DNA of 64,000 nucleotides from Acestrorhynchus altus (lineage: Eukaryota; Chordata; Actinopteri; Characiformes; Acestrorhynchidae). The position numbers and the translations under genes are program-made. Location: assembly GCA_034509495.1 (NCBI GenBank), contig CM067507.1, positions 10,898,997-10,962,996 of the forward strand. The letters are read 5' to 3'. Of the stretch, positions 1-11,440 are shown in pieces (within the stretch, counting starts at the first letter, position 1; every line of letters starts with the position of its first letter). The notes beneath the pieces were generated by a model. The model made no database searches and was not told where the DNA came from. It saw nothing but the letters and a program-made list of their open reading frames with translations.

Positions 1-107
1 GGAAGCACTGAGCAGGAAGCACTGAGCAGGAAGCACTGAGCAGGAAGCACTGAGCAGGAAGCACTGAGCAGGAAGCACTGAGCAGGAAGCACTGAGCAGG
101 AAGCACT
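1..107. repeat. 14-bp minisatellite (unit GGAAGCACTGAGCA)
   Basis: About 7.6 near-perfect copies of a 14-bp unit run from the window edge to position 107. Homology to cfap418 exon 4 stops exactly at the first repeat base (position 108). The array may continue to the left of the window. Confidence 0.95.
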
Positions 108-2137
108 CAGATAATTGCAAGAAGAGTCCCATTCATGATCATCAAACATGGCTACACAAAAGTCGCAAGATGTACATCTCAGTTGGTCACATGCCCTGCA
201 GGGAAAGATCATGTGAAAATATATTTGAATTGTTTTACATTTTTGAGAGACATGTCTTATAGTGCAAGTAATGGGCTCTTATGAAATGCACTGTCAACAG
301 GGACATTATAAAGCACGAGACACGTTTATGTGCTGAAATATTATAATCTGGGCAATTGTAAATATTACAAATATTACAATCTGGTAATGCTCATCAAGGC
401 AGATGTATTCCAGTCCTGCCATGCAGTACAAAAGGTTATAAAGCAATTGAATAGCAGATGGTGAGTAAATTATAAGATATTTAAAATGTGTGTTAGCCAT
501 TGCTGACCTTTAGTAATTATATTTTACATATTACTTGTGTAAGGCTATTTGTGATATGCAGCATATCGACAATATATAACATATTGGGCATGTTGTTATC
601 CATGATTTTGGTTTGCCATGTACAAATGTACTTGATTTTAAAGGTGCCCTTTTTTTCCTTGGCATTGTTAAATAATGACTTCAGTACTTGGATATGACAT
701 ACTGTGAATCTCAAACACGTTTAGTATTTTTCATTCAAAAACAAGCTGTAAAATATACCAATTCCAAAATTCCAAGACTGTTACATTACAGTGACCATGC
801 TATATTTACAGCCCCAAAATTTACACAGCTAATTTTTTTAATTAACAGCTTTTGTTTTATTTAATATATTGATCAGCTTCTTTAAATATTTTTTGTTGAT
901 GAAAACACAATGTAAAGAGCACCATTATTCCTGGTACTCTTTTTATCTTCCTCATGAATAACATTGTAATCTGACACTGGCAAATATTTTTTGATATTTT
1001 ATTTAATTTACAGATATTTGAAAAATGTACTGAAGTACAGTAACTTTGTCTACCGCTGGTTATGAATGTGTTGGGTAAAGATAACTGGACTCATGACTGA
1101 TAATCTGAACCTTGTTAACAGTGCAGTGTGTTGCCTCATCAGAAAACCGACCTTTGTGAAATGCTTGTTCCGATGCCACTTGTTACCAAGCTCCCACCCA
1201 GAAACACTGGGCAGCATCTGTACGTAAAATGCAGTAGGCACTGTTTTAGTCTTTAGCAGGGTTACCTTTGGGTAATGATACACACAAGAAAACATTCTGC
1301 ATTATCCTGTTCTGCTTGCAGGAGAAACAAAAAGATTCATATTATTTGTCCAAAAGGTCCCATGTTTAGATTTATTCAACTGGATGAAGCTATTAGGGTT
1401 TCTCTCATTTACAATATTGACTTTCAATTTTTTGAACACCCCGTGCCTGCTTTTCTTGTTTTGCCATACTAAAAATGACTTGTCTACTGCTATTCGACCT
1501 GTCAAAGCTGCAGCTGCAAGTCTTCTATTCATCCAGTGTTAAGCTGAGCTACAAGATGACGTCATGTGAGGCACCAATCACACAGGCTTTTGATTCTCAG
1601 AAACAGGTCTTCTCTTGCTGATGTGGAAGTCTGTCAGACCTTTTCCTTTTTCTCCAGTAGCACTTTGATCATGTACTCGTGACACTCTGGCTTCATTTGA
1701 ATTTTTTCTAAAGAGCTACATTTTTTACACTATGTTATTTTCTTCCATTGGTACAGACCAACTGTAACTGAAATGACTTGCCTAAACAGGCATTTACAAT
1801 GTACATATTTCCACTTCTGAGGTTTTTCAATTCTCTAAAGCCCTGGCAGAATACTGTTGTTCTTTGTTCTATTTCAGCTACCAAAGTGTTAGATTTGGAC
1901 AGAATGAACAGGATTGCACACACATTTCAATTAAACATCATCACATAGTAACTGGTTTCGAATATCTCGTGAAAAATAGTGTCACTGACTAACAAAGGTA
2001 AGCTGTGAATTTGTGGTACATCGCCATCATAGAATTTATTAACAGATACAGTAGACCACAAATACGACAAGCTTCTGTTTGCAGGAAATTTCATCAGCGG
2101 AATCATAGACAGGTTTCCTATTTACAAATATGAGTGG

Positions 2138-2196
<59 letters not shown>

Positions 2197-2498
2197 GGGC
2201 TAAAAGAATTATTGGTAACATAGCTGGTCACAAGATTGTAACGTTAGTTAACTGTTGTAAACAATGTAGGTTTCATGCTGTTTATTCATTCTTGTTGAAC
2301 CAGTAAAATACAATTCCCACATATGATTCATAAAATTGTAGTTGTCTACCATTATTGTCTAGTAGCCAGGTCTCTATGTCATGTCCTATGTGTATTTTGT
2401 CCTCTTTACTAGGTGTGGTTGAGTGTGTGTGTGTGTGTGTATGTGTGTGTGTATGTGTGTATGTGTGTGAGTATGTGTGTGTATGTATGTATGTATTT

Positions 2499-2558
<60 letters not shown>

Positions 2559-5500
2559 GACAGCTTACTAGGTCTTGGATGTGGGACTGACTCAGACCAC
2601 ACTGGTAGCTTTTTTCACAGACAGCTAATGACAGAGTAAGTTGTAACTAATACTCAGTATATGGTGACGGTGTCCTGTCTGTCTGGAATATCATTATGGC
2701 GTCCTCTAAATGGCAGGATGACTGGATACAACTTCTGTTTACAGTGAATGGGCTAAACCAATAAGACTGAACACTGAGACACCATTCAACCAATGAGCAA
2801 AATCATTAGGTCAGAATATCAATTGTCAAACAGCAGCTTAAACTAAAGTAGGTGCACCAGAACCGTAACTGATAAACTGGTTGAAAGGGACAGGAACTCT
2901 CTCAAGCAACTGATGTAAACACATATGCACTGGAAAAGAAATTATTCTTACTTCTTTGAAGCTGTTTGAGGACAAGAATCTTTACCATAACTCTTCACAG
3001 CAGCAGGTATCTGTGAATAGGCAGTTAATATCAGTTGGCAGCACATTTTACTGTTATTAGATGATCCAGTTTCTAGCTCCATGGAAAAGCATGATCAATA
3101 GAATGGGAAGCCCTGGATCAGCCACATATGAGCCCAACTTTACATTTACATTTAGGGCATTTAGCAGACCTTATCTAGAGCGACTTACAAAAGGGCTTTC
3201 CTGTTCACTTAGAAAATATCCTTAGCTAGTAGAAGAGGCTAGACTCCAGAGATTCCTCACACTTAGATCCTGTCAAAAACAAATGTCAAGATTCAGAATA
3301 AGTCATTGTGGAGTTAAATAATCTTGAAACAAATGGGTCTCCAGTCTGCATTTGAACACAGTGAGGGACTCAGCTGTTCGGATCAGCTCGAATTTTGACC
3401 ATTGTCATCATGTACGAAGGTGCTGGCTCATTTTTGGCTTTGTAGGCCAGCATCACGTTTTTGAATCTGATGTTCAGCTATAGGAAGCCAATGAAAGGAA
3501 CGTAGCAGAGGACACTGAATTTGGGGACATTGAAGACAAGCCATGCTGTTGCATTTTGGATGAAGGCTCTGTACTTCTGCAGATGGAGTGACCAGTGAGT
3601 TCTCAAGGCAAATGGTGAGATCAGGATGAGGACCAGTGATTCTAGGAATGAATAGTAGTTGAGTCTTTTTGGGGTTGAGTTTGAGGTGATGGGCCGCCAT
3701 CCATGATGAGACATCAGAGAGGCAAGCTGAGATGAGACCTGGGTGTTGGAAGGCGGAAAAGAGAGGATGAGCATAGCAGAGCATAGCAGTGGCACGAAAA
3801 CCCATGAGAAGATATTACTTTACCAAGAGAAGCAGTGTAGAGAGAAAAGAGAAGAGGACCGAGGACTGAGCCTTGTGGAACACCAGTGAAGAGTTCGCAT
3901 GGAGCTGATGTGGCTCCTTGCCATGTGACCTGGTAAGAACACTCTTCCAGGTATGATACAAACCATTGCAATGCAGAATTCCAAGGCTACCAAGGACTGA
4001 CAGGAGGATCTTATGGTCTACTGTGTCAAAGGCTGCAGTGAGGTCAAGGAGAATTATGACAGATGAGAGTTTGGCTGATCTTGCAGCATGGAGTTTTTCA
4101 GTGACAGCAATGAGAGCAGTCTCTGTTGAGTGTGCCAGTTTGAAGCCAGATTGGTTTGGGTCCTGTAAATTGTTCTGGTTCAGAAAGCAAGATACCTGAT
4201 TATAGAACGTTCAAGGATTTTTGAGAGAAAAGAAAGTAGTGATACTGGTCTATAATTTCTAATGCTTGTGCTATATAGAGTTGGCTTTTTCAAGATTGGG
4301 ACCACTCTGGCAGCCTTGAATGTAGATGAAACATGACCTGATGACAATGAGCTGTTTATGATAGAAGTAATGAAAGGAAGAAGGTCAGGAGCAATTGTTT
4401 GTTTGAGAGGAAGTGATAGAGTCTAGAGAACAGGTGGTTGGATTGTTAAGACGTGAGAAGAAGGATGTCATCTGTGGAAAGTGGAGAGAAAGAGGACATA
4501 GATGTAGGTGTCTGGTGGAAGTAGTAGAGGTGTGTATAAAGGATTTCAAAGAAGGTGAAAAATCTTCTGGGGTGAGGATAGTTGGAACAGAGTAGGAGGG
4601 TTTAGGAGAGAAGACAGAGAAGAGCGTGGATTAGATGCCAATGCTTCCAGACTCTACTTGTTAAAGGATGATTTTGCAGCAGTTACTTCCACTGAAAACC
4701 AGGTAAGGAGAGCCCGGTAAGCACTGAGATCTGAGTCCTGTTGTGTTTTTCTCCACGTTCTTTCAGCTAGTCTCAACTCTCTTCAGTTGTTGTGCAGAAA
4801 CTCTGTCAGCCATGGGGAAGGTCTGGAGGTTCTTGCAGGTCAAGAGACAGAGAAGATTGACTGAAGAGGAGATGAATGAAAGGAAAGTGCTCGTAGTAGT
4901 TTCCAGTGGGAGGGAGGAGAAGGAATCAAAATGTTGAAGTTTGGAAATTACAGTGAGTGGTGGAAGAAGTTGAGGAGACACTGTGCAAAAGAAGGGAGTG
5001 AGAGTGTAAAGGACAAGAAGTGATGGTCAGAAAAGTAAAGGAGAGTAACTGTGAGATCCAAGGCAGGAGCAGATCTGCTAAACATTAGGTCCAATGTGTT
5101 GCCTGCCCTGTGTGTTGGACCAGACTGGTTAAAAATGAGGTCAAGTGTTGAGTTTGAGGAGGCAAGACAACTGCAGTTTCTCAGATGTAAGGTTGAAATC
5201 ACCAATGAGAATGAGTGAAGTCTCAACAGAGAGACTACTCAGCAGAGTGTACAATTCATCAATGAAAATGCTCAATGGACCAGGAGGTCGATAGAGATGT
5301 GGAACTTGGTAGGAAAAGATGGAATTGGAATTCAAAAGAAGAAATGTCAAGATTTGATTGCCATCCTTGAGAGACAAGCAAGCCTGTGCCTCCACTCCTG
5401 CCAAACCTTCATGGAGAGTGAGAGAAATCAAAGGCGGAAGACAGGGCAGCTGGAGTTGCAGTGTTCTCAGGGGTGATCCATGTCTCCGTCAGAGCCAAGA

Positions 5501-8217
5501 AGTTGAGAGATTGGACAGATGCCAGAGCTGAGATGAAGTCAGTTTTCTGTACAGCCGACTGACAATTCCAGGGCCAGTTACCTTCACCTGAGAATCTGAT
5601 GAAGCAGGCAGGTAAATGAGGTTATTGGTATTGTGGTTCACCATGACCAAAGATCATCTAGGTGAAAGAAGTCCATCAGCACTGGATTGTAAAGCAGTTG
5701 AACTGTGTTCCCTGGAGTAATGAGGCTCCACCACATTGTTTGTGATGAACTATGGTGCTGTTTGTGATCTAAGAGTGATCACCCAGTACGAGTACCTGAC
5801 CTCACTAATGCTGTTGTGGCTGAATACAACCAAATCCTCACAGCAATGTTACAATATTTAGTGTAAAGCCTCATGCAGTGCCTGAATTTAGTGTAAAGCC
5901 TACTGCAGCAAAGGGAGGACCAAATCCCAACAGATGAGCTTGTGCAGGTGTCTACACACCTTACATGCATTACTCCTACTTACATCTGAACTGCCAGTTG
6001 GGTAATCATCATCAAGTATCTCCTGAAGCACAGCATCAATGTCATCACCACAGGCTTCATGTTGATTCGTGGTACTGTTGGTACTGTTGAGAACACAAAC
6101 ACACTGGTCAAAAACAGCAGTGCTAGATAGCAATGACTACACAAATCATCTTGGCTTTAGTGTTCCACTATCACTATCTGTCTTCAAGTGTTCCTTAGAA
6201 GTTCTTGCACTCACTGACCAAAATATTTCTCAGGCAAATAGGTAAATGATTACAATAATGGTCTGACTAGACACTGTGCTCTTGGCACAAAAAGTTGTAA
6301 AAGTGCTTTCCCTGCTGCTACATGAAAAGCCTAAAAGATGTTGGGAGTTGGGCACGGGCACACAGTAAACAGAACTGGAACCGTATCATTTTTGACAAAT
6401 GAAGCTTCTGTTTGGGATCCGACCACAGCTGGGTTTGTCTACGGAGCCCATGTGGCTGCTCCTCTGCAGTGGAGTGACACACTATCCCTCAGTAATATGT
6501 GCAGGACATCCTATGGTCTCCTGTTCCTTCTCATGGCTTGGCTTCTGTTGTAATTTTATGTTTTTCTTTTACTTGACATGCTAATGTTGGTTATATGATG
6601 TACTACTTGACAATATTGTCATTAATTATTTATCATTTATATATGGATTATCATGTAATCATTATATGTAATTCATGTACTTTTTATACATTTTATGAAT
6701 CATGAAGCAATATTGAAATCATGTATTCTTGATTAGACTGATAATCACTACTCTAATTAATATTTACTGTGGTATAATCATGACTCACGAGTATGTACTC
6801 ATCTTATAATGAAGATTGTTAATTAGCACTTACACTTTGTACTTTTATATAGTCATCGTGTGAAGCATATATTTTATATGTATTCAGTTCACTATTGATT
6901 ACTTTACTGTAGTATTCACTTTATGATCACATTATGAAGATACACATAGTTGTCTGCACTCAGTAAGATGTGTTGGACTCAGCATGACCACTGCACTTAG
7001 AATGAACTGTACTAAGCTATGGGTTCATGGTAAAGGACATCTTCTTCTTGTCAGACATGAGGTAATTAAATTTCCCCAAAAAGTTGCTTAGTCGACAGGT
7101 GGAGGATGATATACTCCTTGGTTTTGGTTGTTATCAGCAGGAAACGAACCTCATGTTGACAGGAACAAGGCCATGGAGGATCTGAGGTGGTCTTGTGATG
7201 GAAAACAACAGAGTAAATTTTGTGAACGATGTATGAACTTAAGGATGTTACCATAAATGGTGAGGTAAACAGGAAAATAACTGCTTTATTCTCTTAGTCA
7301 TACCTTACCAATAGGTCTACGTCATTTTAGGTATAAAGGATGGAATCAGACGCAAATCTTTGAAGAACTGGGGCATTTATGGCTGATACTCTGTTTTGAA
7401 GCTGTAAAGGTTCTTCCACCAGGATCCTGGTAGAAAATAAACCCCTATTTGTTTTCATCCTCTCTATGTCTACCTGACTCCTTCTTATCAAACGAACACG
7501 CCGGACAAAAAGGGTACCCATTGGGTATGGTACATTATTTTTTCTTCACTTCCAACTGGCATTTTTCAGCACCATAATACCTACATGCAACAAGGGTTTC
7601 CCATTAATGTCTGCCAGATTGCAACACTTCTTAGGGCTGCCCAGTTACCAGATTTAATGCCAATCAGGCCCAGCTGCAACATCTGTGACTTTATAGAACC
7701 TGTATGCAGGCTACAGGCATCCCAATGGGGTTCTAGAGCCTCCTTTCAGTCAAACAGTTCTCCTCAAAAAAAGAAAACTGACCCTGCTCTGATACAAACT
7801 GCTTTTCAGCTTCATACAATCTTTTCTGCAACACAGCAAAGAGCAGGTCATGACGTCATTAGAACAACGCTCTATGCAGTATCAGGCATCCGTGTGACGT
7901 CACTGAGCTACATCATCAAAATGGATCAGACTGCAGTTAATGAACTAAAATGATAAGCAATATCAATATTTATTCTGAAGGCAGCTTCACAGAAGATACT
8001 CAGACAGGAGGCTGAGTTACACAATCAGAACACAGAGGATCCCGGACTGAGAGCTGAAAGGGCCTCTTACAGACCTGCCCGTGACGTCACGATCCGTCCG
8101 TAGTCTGACGCTGTCAGGCTTTACTTTAAAATCACGCGCAGGCTCAGCTGACACTGACGTACTTCGACAAAACTTTGCTTCAACCTCGTCCAGTAAATCG
8201 TCCAAGTTCTCCGCCAT
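1..8217 (-). CDS. cfap418: CFAP418 (C8orf37) ciliary protein, 5' exons, partial
   Basis: Four exons are recognised on the minus strand. Exon 1 (8217-8075) starts with ATG and encodes MAENLDDLLDEVEAKFCR, matching the CFAP418 N-terminus. Exon 2 (6083-5984) encodes the acidic motif DDIDAVLQEILDDD. Exon 3 (about 1240-1152; the acceptor is uncertain and could be at 1217) encodes CCPVFLGGS and GIGTSISQ. Exon 4 (195 to about 108) encodes ACDQLRCTSCDF, then DDHEWDSSCNYL. Donor and acceptor phases fit at each junction: exon 1 ends in phase 2, exon 2 in phase 0 and exon 3 in phase 2. As I recall it, this is the human pattern. The family is a small photoreceptor and ciliary-base protein linked to retinal dystrophy and Bardet-Biedl syndrome. 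Exon 4 runs into a minisatellite before its expected donor, and later exons are outside the window. Intron 2 contains an L2 LINE and microsatellites. Confidence 0.87.
196..1151. other. cfap418 intron 3, no feature seen
   Basis: AT-rich intron sequence between exons 3 and 4. Short open frames here have no coding character, and no repeat family was recognised. Confidence 0.6.
1241..2139. other. cfap418 intron 2, unique-looking part
   Basis: Nothing recognisable. A pyrimidine tract ending in AG on the minus strand near 1300-1320 resembles an acceptor. The frame after it closes quickly, so it is not adopted as an exon start. Confidence 0.45.
2140..2194. repeat. (CA)n microsatellite
   Basis: Uninterrupted CA dinucleotides, about 27 units, inside cfap418 intron 2. 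The long cysteine/valine open frame on the minus strand is an artefact of the repeat. Confidence 0.97.
2421..2558. repeat. Compound microsatellite (GT)n-(GTAT)n-(TTTC)n
   Basis: A GT tract with interspersed GTAT gives way to about 15 TTTC units. The open frames on both strands here are repeat artefacts. Confidence 0.96.
3140..5640 (-). mobile_element. L2-clade LINE, degraded, 5' truncated
   Basis: The minus strand carries pieces of a non-LTR retrotransposon in order. Endonuclease fragments include IGDFNLTSE near 5180 and HRAGNTLDLMFSR near 5070. A reverse transcriptase fragment around 3830-3900 contains GVPQGSVLGPLLFSLYT. At the low-coordinate end is the common fish LINE 3' tail (a TTTAGCAGACC stretch followed by GAGCGACTTACAAA). 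The frame changes repeatedly and is interrupted by stops, so the copy is dead. It lies in cfap418 intron 2. Clade assignment rests on the endonuclease C-terminal motif and the tail. A related tail fragment lies at 63267-63480. Confidence 0.85.
5785..5950 (+). mobile_element. Tc1-like transposase 3' fragment
   Basis: The plus-strand reading begins PDLTNAVVAEYNQI and is closed by a stop. It resembles the C-terminal end of a fish Tc1-type transposase. It lies about 30 bp downstream of cfap418 exon 2 in transcriptional sense. The fragment is short and I am only moderately sure of the family. Confidence 0.5.
6084..8074. other. cfap418 intron 1, no gene seen
   Basis: About 2 kb between exons 2 and 1. 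The part from about 6590 to 7000 is AT-rich. Several 60-120 codon open frames (for example 7585-7953) lack domain signatures or splice context. No transposon end was recognised. Confidence 0.5.
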
Positions 8218-8318
8218 GTTTAAGGGCGCGTCCCAATCCTCACTCCACTCTGTTCCCTTCACTCCGCTGGACTGAACTCAGGGGACACAAGAATGAATGA
8301 CACGTTTATGGTTTTGAT

Positions 8319-8320
<2 letters not shown>

Positions 8321-8393
<73 letters not shown>

Positions 8394-8405
8394 AGAGAGA
8401 GATAG
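8321..8405. repeat. (GT)n(GA)n compound microsatellite
   Basis: A GT tract followed by a GA tract and a short G run, about 100 bp upstream of the cfap418 start codon. It lies between the start codon and the putative X-box. Confidence 0.96.
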
Positions 8406-8482
8406 ATACTGGCTACATAATGGAGGGAGTAGGGAGCAAATCGAGGGTGGTTGCTTGAATCGATAAAGCCCAGGAAAGCAAT

Positions 8483-8522
8483 GTAACCATAGAAACCCCA
8501 GAGCGTCAAGGATATGACGTCA
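8483..8522. promoter_or_regulatory. Candidate X-box (RFX) and CRE upstream of cfap418
   Basis: GTAACC-AT-AGAAAC at 8483-8496 matches the RFX X-box consensus GTNRCC-N(0-3)-RGYAAC at all but one position. A perfect CRE octamer TGACGTCA lies at 8515-8522. Both are 270-310 bp upstream of the cfap418 ATG. RFX sites are typical of cilium gene promoters, so the context fits, but short motifs can occur by chance. Confidence 0.4.
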
Positions 8523-8830
8523 CATTCTAGTCACGCTACAAATGTTTTCTCAAACGTGTTTATAGTTTATTATGGAAAATGTTTATTTATACATCTGTAA
8601 TTGGCTTTCCCAACAGTAACTTATATCGATGGTTCCACGTGAAGCTGTTACATTCACAATGACAGGACAGCTCTGTAAAATAGTATTAAAGTGATGCAAA
8701 TGTGAGGTTTGATTGATGACATTTATAGATACTTAAGATCTGAACAGATACATATGAGGAATAAATATATTACAACAGATACATAAAACCAATAAATATA
8801 TTAGAACGATGTTAAACGCAAAAGTGAGTC

Positions 8831-8911
8831 GTTGTCGGCAGGATTCGAACCTGCGCGGGGAGACCCCAATGGATTTCTAGTCCATCGCCTTAACCACTCG
8901 GCCACGACAAC
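8831..8911 (-). tRNA. tRNA-Ser (anticodon AGA)
   Basis: The minus strand folds as a type II (long variable arm) tRNA. The acceptor stem is GTTGTCG with CGACAAC. The A box lies in the GTGGCCGAGTGG region. The anticodon stem-loop is ATGGA-CTAGAAA-TCCAT with anticodon AGA. A variable arm follows, then the B box GGTTCGAATCC. A TTTT Pol III terminator lies just past the 3' end, at about 8820-8823. No intron is present. An 11-bp segment at 8912-8922 is the inverted complement of the tRNA 3' end at 8831-8841. Confidence 0.96.
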
Positions 8912-8922
8912 CTGCCGACAAC

Positions 8923-9849
8923 ACACCGCAGTTTTATGATAAACTAAGTTTACTCATTTATTTTACCACCTGCTGTTTTCAGTTATATTGAAGAAGGTCT
9001 AACCGAGCCGAAAAAGGGCCGGAGCTCAAAGACTTGGACGCGGTTTTGTTCAGATTTCAGTTCAGCGTTTGCAGAAGCACTGAGGAACCAGCGCGATAAA
9101 CTAATAATCTTAATTTCACTCTGTGGACACACGAACAGTTATTCAAAAGATGAAATCACTCAAAAGTAAAATTCCAGGTATGAATTTGACACAGATTTAA
9201 ATATATTTATTTAACATTAATTAATTAACATACATTAAGACACATTTTAAAAGGTTTGATTTGCTTGGTTTGAAAAACTGCCTTTGTTTCGTGCACAACA
9301 GCGAATCCTACCGGATAAACATCGGCACTGCGTGGAATTTATCCTCAGACTCATTTCTGTTAAACCTGCTGTTTGTGCTTTAAAAGGTTTTAAATACATT
9401 AGTGTGTGAGAGAGAGAGGAATGAGCAATTCCTTTTTTTGCATATTTGTCACATTTAAATGTTTTAAATCTTCCGACCAATTTTAAAATAAGTTAGACAA
9501 AGGTAAAACACAATACCGGTTTGTAAGGATCATTTTGTTTGTTGAATATAAAGATTTTGTAGAAACAAAATCCAAAAGAAAAAGTAAGCACTTCATAATT
9601 ACCAAATTAACTAGTGCACCCTGCAACTCTTTGAACATATAAGTGAAAGAACTGATCATCTGTCTGTTAAAGTGTAGCAGCTCTCAAACAACCAGGATGA
9701 TCTGGTCTGCAGACAGCACAATGATCAAGAACACCTGTGAGATAATGTGAGCTCCATGTGATAGTATGTAACATGTTCATGACATTAAATTATGATACAG
9801 GTGAAAATAATTGAACAATTAAGAAGCCATAATGCCAGAAAATGTACTT
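8923..9849. other. Intergenic, no gene seen
   Basis: AT-rich sequence between the tRNA and the first diverged direct repeat. Short open frames only. The last ~50 bp may already belong to that repeat. Confidence 0.5.
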
Positions 9850-10135
9850 TATTACATTGTAAGTCCAGATGTGGAAACAGTTGATGAGAATGTGAATGTG
9901 ATTTGTCAGTAAGAGGTGAGCTAAATGGTTAAAATAGGTGAAATAAATGTTTGAATGTTTTTCAAATACTTATTTTCTGTCATTTACTTTAAAGTTCTTT
10001 ATTTTTTTCTTTCTAGAACACAGAGTCACTGCACTCAGTGTTTTTTTCTGACCGTTTTGATTAACAGAACATTAAGGGAAACTGCAGTTTCTGCAAAGAT
10101 ATAAATATTAGTGTGATCATGGCTGGATCCTTGGA
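9850..10135 (+). repeat. Diverged direct repeat, copy 1
   Basis: This segment shares AAGTCCAGATGTGGAAACAG, an ATTAACAGAACATTAAGGGA-like stretch and CTGGATCCTTGGAATT in the same order and spacing with 18645-18898. Similarity resumes at about 11379-11440 versus 19063-19120, and again around a CTGTGACTCAGTACTCAAA stretch (about 11581 and 19239). A Tc1 element sits inside this copy. Confidence 0.75.
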
Positions 10136-10532
10136 ATTGAAGTTCTTGTTTTGTCTTTTTTGGGTTGACAAGTACATGACCTTAAATTGGTAATGTGACT
10201 CCATCTGCTGGCCTCAAATCAAATCAAATCAAATCAAATGCATGAGGATTTGACTGGTTGGAAAGGTGGTATATTATGACAATAAGGTCCTCAGTAGGGT
10301 CCACTGTACCGTGAATGTTTAGTTATGAAAACTGCATGACTAAATGCTTTATTGTATGTATTGTACATTAAATATTTATACAAATGAATCACTACTACAT
10401 CCCCTTTCATGGAGTTGATACAGGATGATACATGATCTGTATTAGCACACAAGCTATTATAGCTGTCTTAAGGGTTACATTGTGCCATAATTTTCTCTAA
10501 GTTTCTCTAAAACTGATGTCACAGAGCAGAAG

Positions 10533-11362
10533 GGTTCATTCAAACACTGATTGTGCAAGTTCTCCTACTTAGAGGGAAGAGAGAGTCTGTAATTTTAATC
10601 ATAGGTACACTTCAACTATGAGAGACAAAATGAGAAGAAAAAAATCCTGGAAATTTCATTATAAGATCTTTAAAGAAATAATTAGTAAATTTCAACTCCC
10701 TCAACAAATTTTCTATGGGGTTGAGGTCTGGAGACTGGCTCTAGCCAGTCCACTCCAGGACCTTGAAATGTTTTTACGGAGCTACTCCCTCCTTTCCCAA
10801 ACGGTGTGTTTGGTATCTTTTTCATGTTAGAAGATCAAGCCACAGTCCATCCCTGGACCCTGTTCATTCTTCCCTTAACATGGATCAGTCATCCTGTCCT
10901 CTTTGCAGAAAAACAGCTCCAAAGCATGATGTTTCCACCCCCATGTTTCACAGTAGGTATGGTGTTCCTGGGATGCAACTCAGCATTCTTCTTTCACCAA
11001 ACACAATGAGTTGAGTTTTTACCAAAAAGTTCTATTTTGGTTTCATCTGACCAAATTTCTTACAATTGCTCCCACAGTTGATGTATTTGCACCAACCTGC
11101 TTGGCTATTTCCAGTCTTCCCAGCCTGGTGCAGGTCTACAGTTTTCTTCCTGGTGTCCTTTGACAGCTCTTTGTTCTTGGCCATGGTTGAGTTTTGAGTC
11201 TGACTGTTTGAGGCAGGAGTCTTCTGTACAGATAATGAGGTGATTTTTCTCATTTTGTCTCTCATAGATGAAGTGTACCTATGATGAAAATCACAGACCG
11301 CTCTCATTTTTCTAAGTAGGAGAACTTGCACAATCAGTGGTTGACTAAATGCTTTTTTGCCC
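10533..11362 (-). mobile_element. Tc1/mariner element with TIRs, internally deleted
   Basis: Inverted repeats of about 100 bp match between 10543-10640 and 11250-11345; for example TGTGCAAGTTCTCCTACTTA on the left is complementary to the right end. The minus strand near 11190 encodes the transposase N-terminus MAKNKELSKDTRKKTVDLHQ, then loses frame. At about 0.8 kb the element is shorter than a full Tc1 (about 1.3-1.6 kb) and cannot encode transposase. Exact ends are approximate. Confidence 0.85.
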
Positions 11363-11440
11363 CACAGTATACTCTAAGTGAAACTTTTCACCAACCATCT
11401 CCAGAATGCCCCACAGCCAAAAATTAAAACATGGAAAGTA

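Noticed and set aside
1..107. CRISPR-like array
   Set aside because: The units are contiguous 14-bp repeats without spacers in a vertebrate genome; this is a minisatellite.
1302..1532. Extra cfap418 exon after the pyrimidine tract near 1310
   Set aside because: Frames after that acceptor meet stops before joining the exon that encodes CCPVFLGGS.
2282..2639. Open frames on both strands rich in K/E/R or C/V/F
   Set aside because: They are translations of GT and TTTC microsatellites.
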